The notes under the pieces are model-generated. The model ran no database searches, was not told the DNA's origin, and saw nothing but the letters and a program-made list of their open reading frames with translations. A DNA stretch of 64,000 nt from Sphingomonas sp. H160509 (GTDB lineage: Bacteria > Pseudomonadota > Alphaproteobacteria > Sphingomonadales > Sphingomonadaceae): contig NZ_JAMXSR020000002.1 in assembly GCF_024124765.2 (NCBI RefSeq), positions 1,015,001 through 1,079,000 of the forward strand. The letters are read 5' to 3'. Position 1 is the first letter of the stretch, and the number at the start of each line of letters is the position of its first letter. Positions 1-9,724 of this stretch are shown here, piece after piece. Both the position numbers and the translations under genes were made by a program.

Positions 1-33
1 GAATTTTATCTGGTGCGGTTGACGTAGGATGGA

Positions 34-714
34 TCATTCCTGAGGCAGGACCCACCTGATGTTCAGCTGGTACGACGACCCGACGGCATTGCCGTTCTCG
101 TCCTTGGCAGGCGTGAAACGCACCCTCGCCTTGGAGATCCGGCAGGTCGCATCATCCAGCGTCGTGTTGCCGCTGGACGACGTCACCGAACAGTCGGTCA
201 CGCGACCATCCGTACCGATCGTCAGCTTCGCGGAAACGCGACCCTGAGCACCCTCGCGCTGTGCCGACGGCGGATAATTGTCCGCGCCGAAATACTGCCC
301 TGGGTTACCCTTGAGACCAGCAGCCTGCGAGACCCGTGGCGTCGGCGGCGGTGCCGGCGGCGCTGGTGGTGCGGGCGGCGACGGCGGTGCCGTCGGCTGG
401 AACCGAGGAATGATGCTCGACGTCGTCAGCGCGGGCGCTGGCTGCGGCGTTACCACGACTGGCGGCGGCGTCACGACCGTGGTCGGTGGCGGCGGCAGGT
501 TTGGCTGGTCGGGTGGCGGCGGCGGGGGCTCGTCGGGCGGAGGCGGCGGCGGTGGCGGCTCCACGTCGAACGTCGTCATCTTTTCCTGGGCCTTTTTCAC
601 GTACTGGTACGCGAGGCCAGTGACGAAAGCATAGCCCAAGGCCGCATGAATCAGCGCGACGATCACGATCGCGACGATTTTGCCTCCGGACATCTTTTGG
701 TCAGTATAGGCCAT
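34..714 (-). CDS. TonB-family energy transducer
   Basis: 226 aa. One N-terminal membrane segment at about residues 13-35 is followed by a long proline-rich stretch (about 52-125, with runs of PPPPPP and PAPPAPPAP) and a C-terminal TonB-like domain (about 140-226) with the typical GRVSAKLTIGTDGRV and late RFTPA pattern. This is the layout of TonB proteins, which couple the inner-membrane ExbB/ExbD motor to TonB-dependent outer-membrane receptors. No exbB/exbD is visible here; they may lie beyond the left edge, downstream of this gene. The 224 bases between it and the divergent gene at 939 must hold its promoter, but I cannot pin one. Which receptors it serves is unknown. Confidence 0.9.
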   Translation of the reverse strand: MAYTDQKMSGGKIVAIVIVALIHAALGYAFVTGLAYQYVKKAQEKMTTFDVEPPPPPPPPDEPPPPPPDQPNLPPPPTTVVTPPPVVVTPQPAPALTTSSIIPRFQPTAPPSPPAPPAPPAPPPTPRVSQAAGLKGNPGQYFGADNYPPSAQREGAQGRVSAKLTIGTDGRVTDCSVTSSSGNTTLDDATCRISKARVRFTPAKDENGNAVGSSYQLNIRWVLPQE

Positions 715-938
715 TCAGAAACGACACTCCCTTAATCTGCCTGCTCCGTACGCACGTGCCCGCAATGGGTACGCGGCACATGCGTCTGCCGTTGGCCGGA
801 ATAACCACGGGGCAGTGAGCAAGTCCTATCGCCACGTTCTGCGACACGCAAACGCTTTGTCGGACGCAACAAACGTACAACCATAGGATGGCAGAATTAT
901 TTCTGTATCGTTCAGCTTGCGTAGCGTAGCCTGAAGAC

Positions 939-1835
939 ATGAATCTTCTCTTTCACGTTACGGCTTCGGCCCTCGCCGTCATCATCGCAGCAACTCCTGT
1001 CAGCGCTCAGGAAACCCCGGCCGCACCCCGGGTTTTTGCCGATAGCGCGGGTGCGCCGCAGGGTGCGGTGCAGCGAGAAGCGGCTGGCGGGATTGGATAT
1101 TCCGACATCGCCGACCTGGTGCTTTCCGCCCCCGTGATCGCCGACGCGACCGTCCGATCGACGACCAAGATCAAGCCGGCCGAGGCGCCGAATCTCGCGG
1201 CGGGTCATGTCAGACTATATGTCGAGGTCGACGTCACCGCGCTGATCCGCGGCGCCGACGGGCTGCCACCGCGAATCGGGTATCTGCTCGACGTGATGCC
1301 CGACGCAGCCGGCCGGGTGCCGAAATTCAAGAAGGCGCGCGTGCTGATCTTCGCTAGACCCGTGCCCGGCGCGGTGAATCAGGTCCAGCTGGTCGCGCCC
1401 GACGCGCAGCTCGATTGGACGCCGACCGCAGATGCACGCGCACGGAAGATCGCCCGCGATGCACTGGCGAGCGATGCGCCGCCGGTCATCACCGGCATCG
1501 GCAACGCGTTTCACGTGCCGGGCGCGCTACCCGGTGAAGGCGAGACGCAGATCTTCCTGACGACCGCGGACCAACGCCCGGTGTCGCTGTCGGTGCTGCG
1601 TCGTCCCGGCGAACAGCCACGCTGGGCGGTTGCGCTTAGCGAGATCGTCGACGAGTCGGCCGCACCGCCTGCGGCGGAGACGCTGCTGTGGTACCGGCTG
1701 AGCTGCGCCTTGCCGCAGGCCTTGCCGGACCGCAGCACGGGATCGCTGGAGGCCGCCGATGCGACGATCGCACGCGAGGATTACGCGTTCGTCCTGGCCG
1801 CGTTGGGGCCGTGCGGACGGACTCGGAAAAGCTGA
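939..1835 (+). CDS. Hypothetical secreted protein
   Basis: 298 aa. A clear Sec signal peptide (residues 1-23, cleavage expected after VSA) is followed by a soluble domain with no membrane segment and no motif I recognise. The body is rich in A, P, R and D, with four cysteine-poor repeats of ordinary beta/alpha pattern; two Cys near the C-terminus (LSCAL and GPCGR) could form a disulfide. It is divergent from the tonB-like gene and convergent with the folB pair. I do not assign a function; a periplasmic or envelope role is inferred only from the signal peptide. Confidence 0.75.
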   Translation: MNLLFHVTASALAVIIAATPVSAQETPAAPRVFADSAGAPQGAVQREAAGGIGYSDIADLVLSAPVIADATVRSTTKIKPAEAPNLAAGHVRLYVEVDVTALIRGADGLPPRIGYLLDVMPDAAGRVPKFKKARVLIFARPVPGAVNQVQLVAPDAQLDWTPTADARARKIARDALASDAPPVITGIGNAFHVPGALPGEGETQIFLTTADQRPVSLSVLRRPGEQPRWAVALSEIVDESAAPPAAETLLWYRLSCALPQALPDRSTGSLEAADATIAREDYAFVLAALGPCGRTRKS

Positions 1836-1857
1836 ACTACCCTGGGAAGCGCGCAGG

Positions 1858-2133
1858 CTAGCCGACGACCAGCAATTGTCCGGTCGTGGAGCGCGCCTGC
1901 TCGAGAAACGCGACCGCGGCGTCTACATCGGCGCGTCGAGCCGCCTCGGCCGGCACCACCGCATTCACGCGAACCGCTGGCGCCAATTCGATCGCGAGGG
2001 GGCCGATCGCCGCCCTCGCCTGCGCCATCGTCAGCGGATCGAGGTTCGCGGGGATCAACACGACCCGCGATTCGCCGATCGCGTCACGGACGAGCGCCGC
2101 GATGTCCCCGCCCGGCTCCAGCGTCAGTAGCAT
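1858..2133 (-). CDS. Short SDR-like (Rossmann-fold remnant) protein next to folB
   Basis: 91 aa. The sequence matches the last third of short-chain dehydrogenases: an ARAAIGPLAIELAP helix, RVNAVVP, a DVDAAVAFL helix and a terminal TGQLLVVG strand. The N-terminal glycine-rich nucleotide loop and the catalytic Y-x-x-x-K are absent, so it should not work as a normal SDR. It starts 4 bases after the folB stop, so the two are almost certainly co-transcribed. In many bacteria a full pteridine-reductase-like SDR sits beside folB, so this may be a reduced relative with a structural or pterin-binding role. Function is unknown. Confidence 0.65.
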   Translation of the reverse strand: MLLTLEPGGDIAALVRDAIGESRVVLIPANLDPLTMAQARAAIGPLAIELAPAVRVNAVVPAEAARRADVDAAVAFLEQARSTTGQLLVVG

Positions 2134-2137
2134 GCGA

Positions 2138-2509
2138 TCAGCGGCGATGTCGGACGAGGGTCACGCCGATCGCCTCGTCGGCCTCGGCGATCGCGAGCTT
2201 CACGATCTTGACCTTTACCCGCAGCACGCGCGCGTCCTGCAGGAACAACGTCTCGCAGATATGATCCGCGACGCCTTCGATCAGCGTGAAATGCACGCCG
2301 GGCGGCAGCGCGGTGGTCGCGGCGTTCTTGAGGTCGAGATAGTTCTTGGATGCCGACAACGGCGTATCCGGCGCGAAGTGTCTCGGGCAGACCATGTCCA
2401 CAGTCAGCGAGATCCGCAGCGGCTGCGGCAGGTGCGTCTCCTCCGAGTAGATACCGGTCAGGACCTGCACTTCGAGATCGTGGACTTCGAGTTGGAGACT
2501 GTCTTCCAT
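2138..2509 (-). CDS. folB: Dihydroneopterin aldolase family protein
   Basis: 123 aa, the usual length of FolB. It should convert 7,8-dihydroneopterin to 6-hydroxymethyl-dihydropterin plus glycolaldehyde in folate synthesis, in the cytoplasm. The N-terminal LEVHDLEVQVLTGIYSEE and later QPLRISLTVD strands, plus the C-terminal VLRVKVKIVKL strand that carries the conserved lysine, fit the tunnelling fold of FolB/QueD-like enzymes. It is followed after 4 bases by the 91-aa SDR-like gene on the same strand. Some sphingomonad members of this family are annotated only as FolB-domain proteins, so the exact substrate is inferred. Confidence 0.85.
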   Translation of the reverse strand: MEDSLQLEVHDLEVQVLTGIYSEETHLPQPLRISLTVDMVCPRHFAPDTPLSASKNYLDLKNAATTALPPGVHFTLIEGVADHICETLFLQDARVLRVKVKIVKLAIAEADEAIGVTLVRHRR

Positions 2510-2663
2510 CTGCGCGCCTCTAGCAGACGCACCGCAAGATGAAAGTCACACCGTTCGCGCGCCGGGTCGCCCGAGCGTCGATCCGGTTATCCTTGCGTTC
2601 AGCGTCGCCAAGGCTAAAGCGCGCTGCCCTTCCCGCGTGTACGCGGCGCAGTCCGGGCCGGAG

Positions 2664-3197
2664 ATGCCGTTGATCACTCTCGTTCCCCTGGCCAGCATCA
2701 ACCCGACAGCGGTCGAGATGCTGCTTGATGCCGCTTTCGGCCCGGATCGGTTCACGCGAACCGCGTACACGATCCGCGGTGGCACGAAGCCGGTCGCCGC
2801 GCTCAGCTTCGCCGCGGTCGAGGATGGCGTGTTGGTTGGCTCGATCCAGTGCTGGCCGATTGCGCTGATCGACGACAACGGACTGTTTCCGCTGATTATG
2901 GTCGGCCCGGTCGCCGTAGTACCCGACCATCAAGGCGATGGCATCGGTCGCCGCCTGATGACGCAGGCGCTCGATGCGGCCGCCGTCACTGGGCTCGACG
3001 ATGCGCTCATGCTGATCGGCGACCCCGACTATTACGGCCGCTTCTTCGGCTTCTCCGCCGAGCGCACCGCACGCTGGGCCGCCCCCGGCCCAGTCGAGCG
3101 CCACCGCCTGCTCGCCCGCGGCGATGCGGTGCCGGACAGCACCGGCATGCTCGGTCCCCGCGTTGCCGAGACCATGCCGGTCGCCGCATCCGCATAA
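2664..3197 (+). CDS. GNAT-family N-acetyltransferase
   Basis: About 177 aa from the ATG at 2664 (an in-frame ATG at 2637 would add 9 residues). The acetyl-CoA loop is seen as VVPDHQGDGIGRRLM (Q-x-x-G-x-G type motif A), preceded by the beta4 strand ending in VGPVAVVP, and a C-terminal YYGRFFGFSAE typical of the YhbS-like GNAT subgroup. It likely transfers an acetyl group to an amine or small molecule; substrate unknown. It lies 44 bases before the DUF1285 gene on the same strand and may be its operon leader. Confidence 0.85.
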   Translation: MPLITLVPLASINPTAVEMLLDAAFGPDRFTRTAYTIRGGTKPVAALSFAAVEDGVLVGSIQCWPIALIDDNGLFPLIMVGPVAVVPDHQGDGIGRRLMTQALDAAAVTGLDDALMLIGDPDYYGRFFGFSAERTARWAAPGPVERHRLLARGDAVPDSTGMLGPRVAETMPVAASA

Positions 3198-3241
3198 GCC
3201 ACCGCTTTACCTCCGCCCCCCTGCCCGCCTAGTCCGCCGCC

Positions 3242-3820
3242 ATGCCCATGGATGCCATCCCCGATATCGCCTCGCTCAGTCTCGCCGAAATCGCGAAGCT
3301 CGTCGAAGAGGCGAAGCTCCCGCCGGTCGAGAAATGGAACCCGACACACTGCGGCGACAGCGAGATGCGGATCGCGCGCGACGGCACCTGGTATCACCAG
3401 GGCTCGCCGATCGGCCGCCCGGCGATGGTTCGGCTGTTCTCGACGATCCTGCGCCGTGAGCCCGACGGCAGCCACGTCCTCGTCACGCCGGTCGAGAAGC
3501 TCGATATCGAGGTCGAGGACGCGGCCTTCATCGCGGTCGAGATGAAGGCCGAGGGCAGCGGTCGCGATGCGAAGCTCGCCTTCCGGCTCAACACCGGCGA
3601 CCTCGTTACGGCGGGTCCCGAGCATCCGCTGCGCTTCGTCGAGGACACGACCGACGGAGATGGCGGCCCACGCCCGTATCTCGCCGTCCGCGGCGGGATG
3701 GAGGCGCTGGTGGTCCGCTCGGTCTATTACGAACTCGCCGAGCGCGCGATTGCCGACGACGCGACGCCCGCCGGGCTGTGGAGCGATGGCGCGTTCTTCC
3801 CGCTGGAGCCCGCTGCATGA
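3242..3820 (+). CDS. DUF1285 domain protein
   Basis: 192 aa. Most of the protein matches the DUF1285 family: a short N-terminal helix (SLAEIAKLVEEA), then the signature region around MRIARDGTWYHQGSPI and RPAMVRLFSTILRREPDG, and the beta-rich C-terminal half. The biochemical function of the family is not established. Its stop overlaps the start of the Nudix gene by four bases (ATGA at 3817), and the three-gene order DUF1285-Nudix-cca suggests translational coupling and a link to nucleotide or tRNA maintenance, which is inference. Confidence 0.9.
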   Translation: MPMDAIPDIASLSLAEIAKLVEEAKLPPVEKWNPTHCGDSEMRIARDGTWYHQGSPIGRPAMVRLFSTILRREPDGSHVLVTPVEKLDIEVEDAAFIAVEMKAEGSGRDAKLAFRLNTGDLVTAGPEHPLRFVEDTTDGDGGPRPYLAVRGGMEALVVRSVYYELAERAIADDATPAGLWSDGAFFPLEPAA

Positions 3821-4413
3821 GCCTGACGGAACGGATGACCGCGGCGCTGGCGAAGGGCGCCGGGTCGCACATGATCCTGCTTACCGGCGACCAGCATGAC
3901 GGCGACCTGACCGCCGCCGACACGTTGCTGCCCGCCGCGGTGCTGATCGTGGTGACCGACCGCGCCGATCCCGGCGTGATCCTGACGCAGCGTACCGACA
4001 CGATGAGCCGCCACCCTGGCCAGATCGCGTTCCCCGGCGGTCGGATCGATCCCGGCGAGGACGTCGTCACCGCCGCGCTGCGCGAGGCCGAGGAGGAGAT
4101 CGCCCTCCCCCGCGACAAGGTCCGCGTGATCGGCGAGGCCGACAGCTACCGCACCGTGACCGGCTTCCAGGTGACGCCGGTGATCGGCATCATCCCGCCC
4201 GACCTGGTCTTCACACCCAGCGAAGCGGAAGTCGCGAGCGTCTTCGAAGTTCCGCTCGCGTTCCTGCTCGACGAGGCGAACCATGTCGAGGCGACGCTCG
4301 AATGGCAGGGCCACGACCGGCATTACTATGAGATCATGTGGAACGAGCGGCGCATCTGGGGTGCGACCGCCGCGATGATCGTCAACCTTGCCCGCCGCCT
4401 GAGGTGGTCTTGA
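3817..4413 (+). CDS. Nudix hydrolase, CoA pyrophosphatase type
   Basis: 198 aa from the ATG at 3817. The Nudix box runs from about residue 68: GRIDPGE, then REAEEEI, with the usual late Gly of the box replaced by Ala. Just before it the CoA-pyrophosphatase signature is present (LTQRTDTMSRHPGQIAFPGG). The enzyme is expected to split CoA or acyl-CoA into phosphopantetheine and 3',5'-ADP and to need Mg or Mn. It overlaps the DUF1285 stop by four bases and the next gene (cca) begins within its last codons, so all three are probably translated from one message. Confidence 0.9.
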   Translation: MSLTERMTAALAKGAGSHMILLTGDQHDGDLTAADTLLPAAVLIVVTDRADPGVILTQRTDTMSRHPGQIAFPGGRIDPGEDVVTAALREAEEEIALPRDKVRVIGEADSYRTVTGFQVTPVIGIIPPDLVFTPSEAEVASVFEVPLAFLLDEANHVEATLEWQGHDRHYYEIMWNERRIWGATAAMIVNLARRLRWS

Positions 4414-5582
4414 TACTCCCGGCGGCGCCGTGGCGCGAACGGGACGGCCTGGACGCACTGACCAAGGTTCTCGGCGCGGCGGAGGGCGAGTCGCGCTTCG
4501 TCGGTGGCGCGGTGCGCGACACGCTGCTCGGGATCGACGTCGCCGATGTCGACATTGCCACGCGCTTGCCCCCGCAGGAGGTGATCGAACGACTCCAGGA
4601 TGCGCGGATCAAGGCGGTCCCGACCGGCCTGGCGCACGGTACGATCACGGCAGTCACCCCCCGCGGGTCCGGTCGAAGTTACGACGCTGCGCCGCGACGT
4701 TTCGACCGACGGTCGCCACGCGATCATCGCCTATACCGACGACTGGCGCGAAGACGCGGCGCGCCGCGATTTCACGATGAACGCGCTCTACGCCGATCCG
4801 GCGACCGGCGAGATCTTCGATTATTTCGGTGGTCTCGACGACCTTGCGGCCCGGCGCGTGCGCTTCATCGGCGACCCGTTGCAGCGGATCGCCGAGGATC
4901 ACCTGCGCATCCTCCGCTTCTTCCGCTTCCACGCGCGGTTCGGCACTACGATCGACCAAGCCGGTCTCGATGCCTGCACCGCGCGCGCCAACGACCTGAT
5001 GGCGCTCTCCCGTGAACGTATCGCGAGCGAAGTGTTGAAGCTGCTGGTGGCGGCCAACGCCGTGGCGGTCGTCGCGCTGATGGTCGAGCGCGGCATTTTT
5101 CGCGCGGTACTGCCCGAGATCGACGCCGGGGAGCGGCGCGTTTGGGCGTGCTGGCCGAGCGAGAGACGGACGCTGGCATCGCACCGGACCCGATCCGCCG
5201 CCTCGCCGTGGCGATCGCGCCTGCCGCCGCCGAAGCCGTCGGAGCGAGGCTGAAGCTGTCAAACGTCGACCGCAAGCGCCTGATGGCTGCCACTGCGGGA
5301 CCCGGTGAGGAAGGCCCGCTAGCCTTGGCCTATCGCGTCGGCGTGTCGGGCGCGGTCGACCGTCTGCTTATCGCTGGCGAAGACGTGTCCGCAATCAAGG
5401 ACTGGACGCCGCCTGCGTTCCCGTTCTCCGGCGGGGCTCTGGTCGAGCGCGGACTTCGCAAGGGGCCGGACGTGGCTGCGATGCTGCGCCGGGTCGAGAC
5501 GCAGTGGATCTCGGAAGGGTTTCCGGGCGCCGAGCGCGTGGCGGTCATCGCCGACGGACTGGTGGCGGAGGTTTCCGCCTAA
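4404..5582 (+). CDS. cca: CCA tRNA nucleotidyltransferase / poly(A) polymerase family (two frameshifts in this sequence)
   Basis: Class II CCA-adding enzyme, which builds or repairs the 3' CCA of tRNAs. The head domain is clear: RFVGGAVRDTLLG and DVADVDIAT (metal-binding DxD). The likely start is the GTG at 4404, overlapping the Nudix stop. Reading continues only if two single-base errors are corrected: one extra C in the C6 run 4657-4662 (restores TAVTPAGPVEVTTL), and one missing G in the run 5128-5131 (restores DAGGAARLGVLAE). With both corrected, the protein is about 392 aa, normal for the alphaproteobacterial form, and the RRDFTMNALYAD and RILRFFRFHARF motifs appear in order. An essential gene, so real breakage is unlikely. 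Confidence 0.9.
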
Positions 5583-5609
5583 CTCGTTTTGAGCCGGCGT
5601 GGGCGCCAG

Positions 5610-7350
5610 TCAGTTCGTAGCAGTTATAGAGTTGATCATCGCATACGCCGCATCCGGCTCCAGCGGTCGTGCGTAGAAATAGCCCCTGCCCGTACGTGCA
5701 CCCCAACGCCGCGAGCGTCTGGGACAATTCATGCGTTTCGACCCCCTCGGCCGTCGTCCGCATCCCCAGTGCCTGCGCAAGACTGAGGATAGCGCGGACG
5801 ATCGACACCTTGTCGCGGTCCGCGAGCATGCCCGTTACGAAGCTTCGGTCGATCTTGAGAATGTCGATCGGCAGCTTCTGGAGATAGGCGAGGTTCGAAT
5901 ACCCCGTCCCGAAATCGTCCATCGCCAGGTTCGTCCCGAGCGCTTTCAGCGCGTGCATCGTCCCCGCGATCCGGTCGGGATCCGAGACGATCGCGCTCTC
6001 GGTCAGTTCGAGCGTGAACCGATCTCCCGACAGCCCTGTCGAGTCCAACGCCGCCTGCAGCACCGGGGCGATCGCATCGCGCTGCAACTGGATCGCCGAC
6101 AGGTTGACGGCGAGCCTCACGCCGCACGGTCCGCCATTCGCAGTGTCCCAGCGCGCCAGCGTCTGCGCCGCTTCCTCGATCGCCCATCGCCCCAGCGGCA
6201 CGATCAACCCCGATTCCTCGGCGACCGCGATGAATTCGGTGGGCGAATGTTCGCGGCCATCCTTATCGGTCCAGCGCGCCAGCGCTTCGAACGACACGAT
6301 CCGGCCGGTCGCCAAGTCACAGATCGGCTGATACGCCAGCCGCAGGTCGCGGTGCTCGATCGCACGGCGGAGCGCGGTCTCCATACCGAATTGCGCGCGC
6401 GCGATCGCGAAATCCTGGACCTGGTAGAACTCGGCGCGACCACTGACTTTGGCGCGTTTGACCGCAAACTGCGCGTGGCGGACCAGATCGACATTGTCGC
6501 CGGACTCATCGGCACCAAAGGCGATTCCGACCGAGCACTCGACGTTGATCTCGTAATCGGTCAACCGGAACGGCGTTTGCAACGTCCGGTGGATCCGCTC
6601 GGCAAGCGCCTGCGCCTCCTCACGATCCTGATCGATCAATATCAGGATACCGAATTGATTCCCGCCAATCCGCGCCAGCGTGTCGCGCGCGCGCAACGCG
6701 CCCTTGATCCGACGCGCCACCGTGATCAGCAATTCGTCACCCGCCAGCGAGCCAAGGCACGAGTTCAGCCGGCCGAACCGATCGAGATCGATCGCGAGTA
6801 CGGCCCTGACCGTATGGTCTTCGAGCTCCTCGATCAGGTCCGCGAACCCTTCCCGGTTCAACAGTCCCGTCAGGCTGTCGGTCGTCATCTCGCGACGCAG
6901 ACTGCGCTCGGTCTGGACCTGCGACGTCAGGTCGATGAAACTGATCGTACACCGTTCGCGGAATATGGGATCGGAACGTGCGATCGTGACGCGGTAATGG
7001 CGGCAGTCAATCTCGTCGCCCAGGACCCAGTCGAAGTCGGACCTGATCTGCTCCGACCCGAGAAACGCCCGGATCCGGTCGCCGAGCTCGGCGATCATCG
7101 GCGAACGTTCCGCAACGACGCCGAACCCCGCCAGACGATACGCGCGATTCATCGCGAACAGCTCGAGTTGCCCCGCGTTCAGGACGATATGAACCGCGGG
7201 GATCGGCACGAGTTCAAGCCCGCGTGCGACCATATCACTCGTCACAATCGGCTTTGCAGTCTGTTCGAGGGCGGTCGATGGCATGCTCCCCGGTACCGCG
7301 GGTTCGTTAAGAGGCTCTGAAGGACCCTGAATGGGGCCTTTCTCATCCAT
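5610..7350 (-). CDS. PAS-GGDEF-EAL cyclic-di-GMP protein, likely phosphodiesterase
   Basis: About 579 aa after correction. Order: a PAS-like domain (about 50-150), a GGDEF domain (about 155-330) whose signature is degenerate (GGNQF in place of GGDEF), and an EAL domain (about 340-575) with an intact FEALARW, a conserved LTESAI and DDFGTGYSNL loop, and KIDRSF. It therefore probably hydrolyses c-di-GMP, with the GGDEF part possibly sensing GTP. A C4 run at 5683-5686 (extra base) changes the last residues; corrected, the protein reads GYFYARPLE and stops at 5610 rather than 5545. Its ATG overlaps the parC stop by one base (TAATG). Confidence 0.9.
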
Positions 7351-9601
7351 TATCCGAACCGATTATCGCGCGGAAAGCCCGTTGGCGGCATCCGCCCGGC
7401 GGCTCCGCGGGCAGCGCGCCAGGGCCCAAGGTCCGATTCGGTCCGAGTGCGGCCGGTGCCGCCGCCCATCGCCCAGCTGAGGCCCTCGGCGAACGTGAAC
7501 GTGATCGCATCCGCCAGCCCACCGTCGCGGTAACGCTGCAACTGGAGCCCCTGCCCGCGCGTCATTTCGACCAGTTCGGCGAGCGGGAACACCAGCATCT
7601 TCCGATTGTCGCCGATCGCCGCGACATAATCGTCATTGGGGCCGATCGGCCGGACGATCTTTAATTGCGCACCCGGGCGCGGCGTCATCACCGTCTTGCC
7701 CTTGCGGGTCTCGGCGATCACCTCCGCCGAACTCACCGAGAAGCCACGCCCGTCGGTTGCCACCACCAGGAGCTTGGGATGCTTGCTCGCCGGCAGCAAC
7801 GCGACGATCCCGATGCTGCCGTCGAGATCGATCATCGCGCGCACCGGCTCGCCGAATCCGCGTCCGCCCGGCAACTTGTCCGCCGCCAAGGTGTAGAACC
7901 GCCCGTTCTCGGCGGCGAGCAACAGCTTGTCGGTGGTCTGCGCGTGGAACGCATAGGCCGGGCCGTCGCCCTCCTTGAACTTCAGCGCTTCCGGGCTCGC
8001 CAGATCGTTGTGCCCCCTTCATCGCGCGGATCCAGCCGCGCTGCGACAGAATCACGGTGATCGGCTCGCGCTCGATCATCGCCTCGAGCGGGATATCGCG
8101 CGTCGGTGCATGTTCCTCGATCGTCGTCCGACGTTTGCCGAGCACCGTTTCCAGCCCATAGCGATCGCGGATCTTCGCCATGTCGCGCTTCATCCGCGCG
8201 CGCTGCTTCTTCGGATCGGCGAGCAGCGCGGCGAGCGTCGCCTGCTCCTTGTCGAGCTTGTCGCGCTCGGTCTTGATCTCGAACTCTTCGAGCCGCCGCA
8301 AGCTGCGCAGCCGCATGTTGAGGATCGCCTCGGCCTGACGATCGGTCAGCGCGAACTCGGCGATCATCACCTTTTTGGGCTCGTCCTCGGTGCGGATGAT
8401 CTCGATCACGCGGTCGAGATTGAGATACGCGATCAGATACCCGTCGAGCAGCTCGACCCGGTCGGCGATCTTCGCCAGCCGGTGCTCGGTACGCCGGCGC
8501 AACACGACGAACTGGTGATCGACCCATGCCGCCAGCGCCTCACGCAGAGACATCACGCGCGGTGTGCGATCCTTGTCGAGCACGTTGAGGTTGAGGCTGA
8601 TCCGCGTCTCGAGATCGGTCAGCCGGAACAGCCCGTCCATCAGGATCTGCGGATCGACCGTGCGGCTGCGCGGTTCGAGCACGATGCGGATCTCGGTGTC
8701 CGATTCGTCGCGCACGTCGGCGAGGATCGGCAGGCGCTTGGCGTTGATCAGGTCGGCGATCTGCTCGATCAGCTTGCCCTTCTGCACGCCGTACGGGATC
8801 TCGGTGACGATCAACTGCCAGCCGCCACCCTTCTCGCGCTCGATCTCCCAGCGCGCACGGACTCGGAACCCGCCCCGCCCGGTCGCATAGGATTCGCGGA
8901 TGACGGCGGGCGGATCGACCACCAGCCCGCCGGTCGGGAAATCGGGACCCTTCACATGCTCCAATATCGCCGCATCGTCCGCGTCGGGCGTATCGATCAG
9001 GACGATCGCCGCCTCAAGCAGTTCGGCGGCGTTGTGCGGCGGGATGCTCGTCGCCATGCCGACTGCGATCCCGCTCGCGCCGTTCGCCAGCAGGTTCGGG
9101 AACAGCCCCGGGAACAGCTCGGGCTCGTGATCCTCGCCATTATACGTCGGGCGATACGCGACCGCGTCCTCGTCGAGCCCGTCCATCAGGTCGATCGCGA
9201 CCTGCGTCAGCCGCGCCTCGGTGTAGCGGTAGGCTGCCGCGTTATCGCCGTCGATATTGCCGAAATTGCCCTGCCCGTCGACCAGCGGATAGCGCATCGC
9301 GAACGACTGCGCCAAGCGGACCATCGCGTCGTAGACCGACTGGTCGCCGTGCGGATGATATTTGCCGATCACGTCGCCGACGACGCGCGCGCACTTCTTG
9401 TACCCCCTGCGCCGGATCGAGCTTGAGCAGCCGCATCGCCCAGAGCAGACGCCGATGCACCGGCTTCATCCCGTCGCGCACGTCGGGCAGCGACCGCGCG
9501 GTGATCGTCGACAAGGCATAGACGAGATACCGCTCAGACAGCGCGCTGTCGAAGGGGGCGTCGACGATGGAGTCGAACGGATCTTTGAAATCGGTGGCCA
9601 T
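7350..9601 (-). CDS. parC: DNA topoisomerase IV subunit A (two frameshifts in this sequence)
   Basis: About 749 aa after correction, the usual ParC length. It cuts and rejoins DNA with ParE to unlink daughter chromosomes. The N-terminus ([29 protein letters not shown]) precedes the break region, then [19 protein letters not shown] and the RYTEARL active-tyrosine motif, the coiled tower, and a C-terminal beta-pinwheel. Extra bases lie in the C5 runs 9403-9407 (restores [13 protein letters not shown]) and 8013-8017 (restores [15 protein letters not shown]). Both are homopolymers, and the gene is essential, so they are read as sequence errors. The stop overlaps the start of the EAL gene. Confidence 0.95.
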
Positions 9602-9724
9602 TGCGCGCAGCGATAGCAGCCGGGAACGAAACGATCAAAGCATGAACGTACGAAGCGGCCTGCGCGTTCGATCACGATGATATGCCCGCATGACGCGCTC
9701 GATCGAGCCCGCTACACCAACCCC

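Noticed and set aside
278..634. Glycine-rich + strand frame with GGGGG runs
   Set aside because: It is the complement of the proline-rich part of the TonB protein.
5731..9426. Long + strand frames (529 and 483 codons) opposite the EAL gene and parC
   Set aside because: Both mirror coding regions with strong family matches; composition is non-protein-like.
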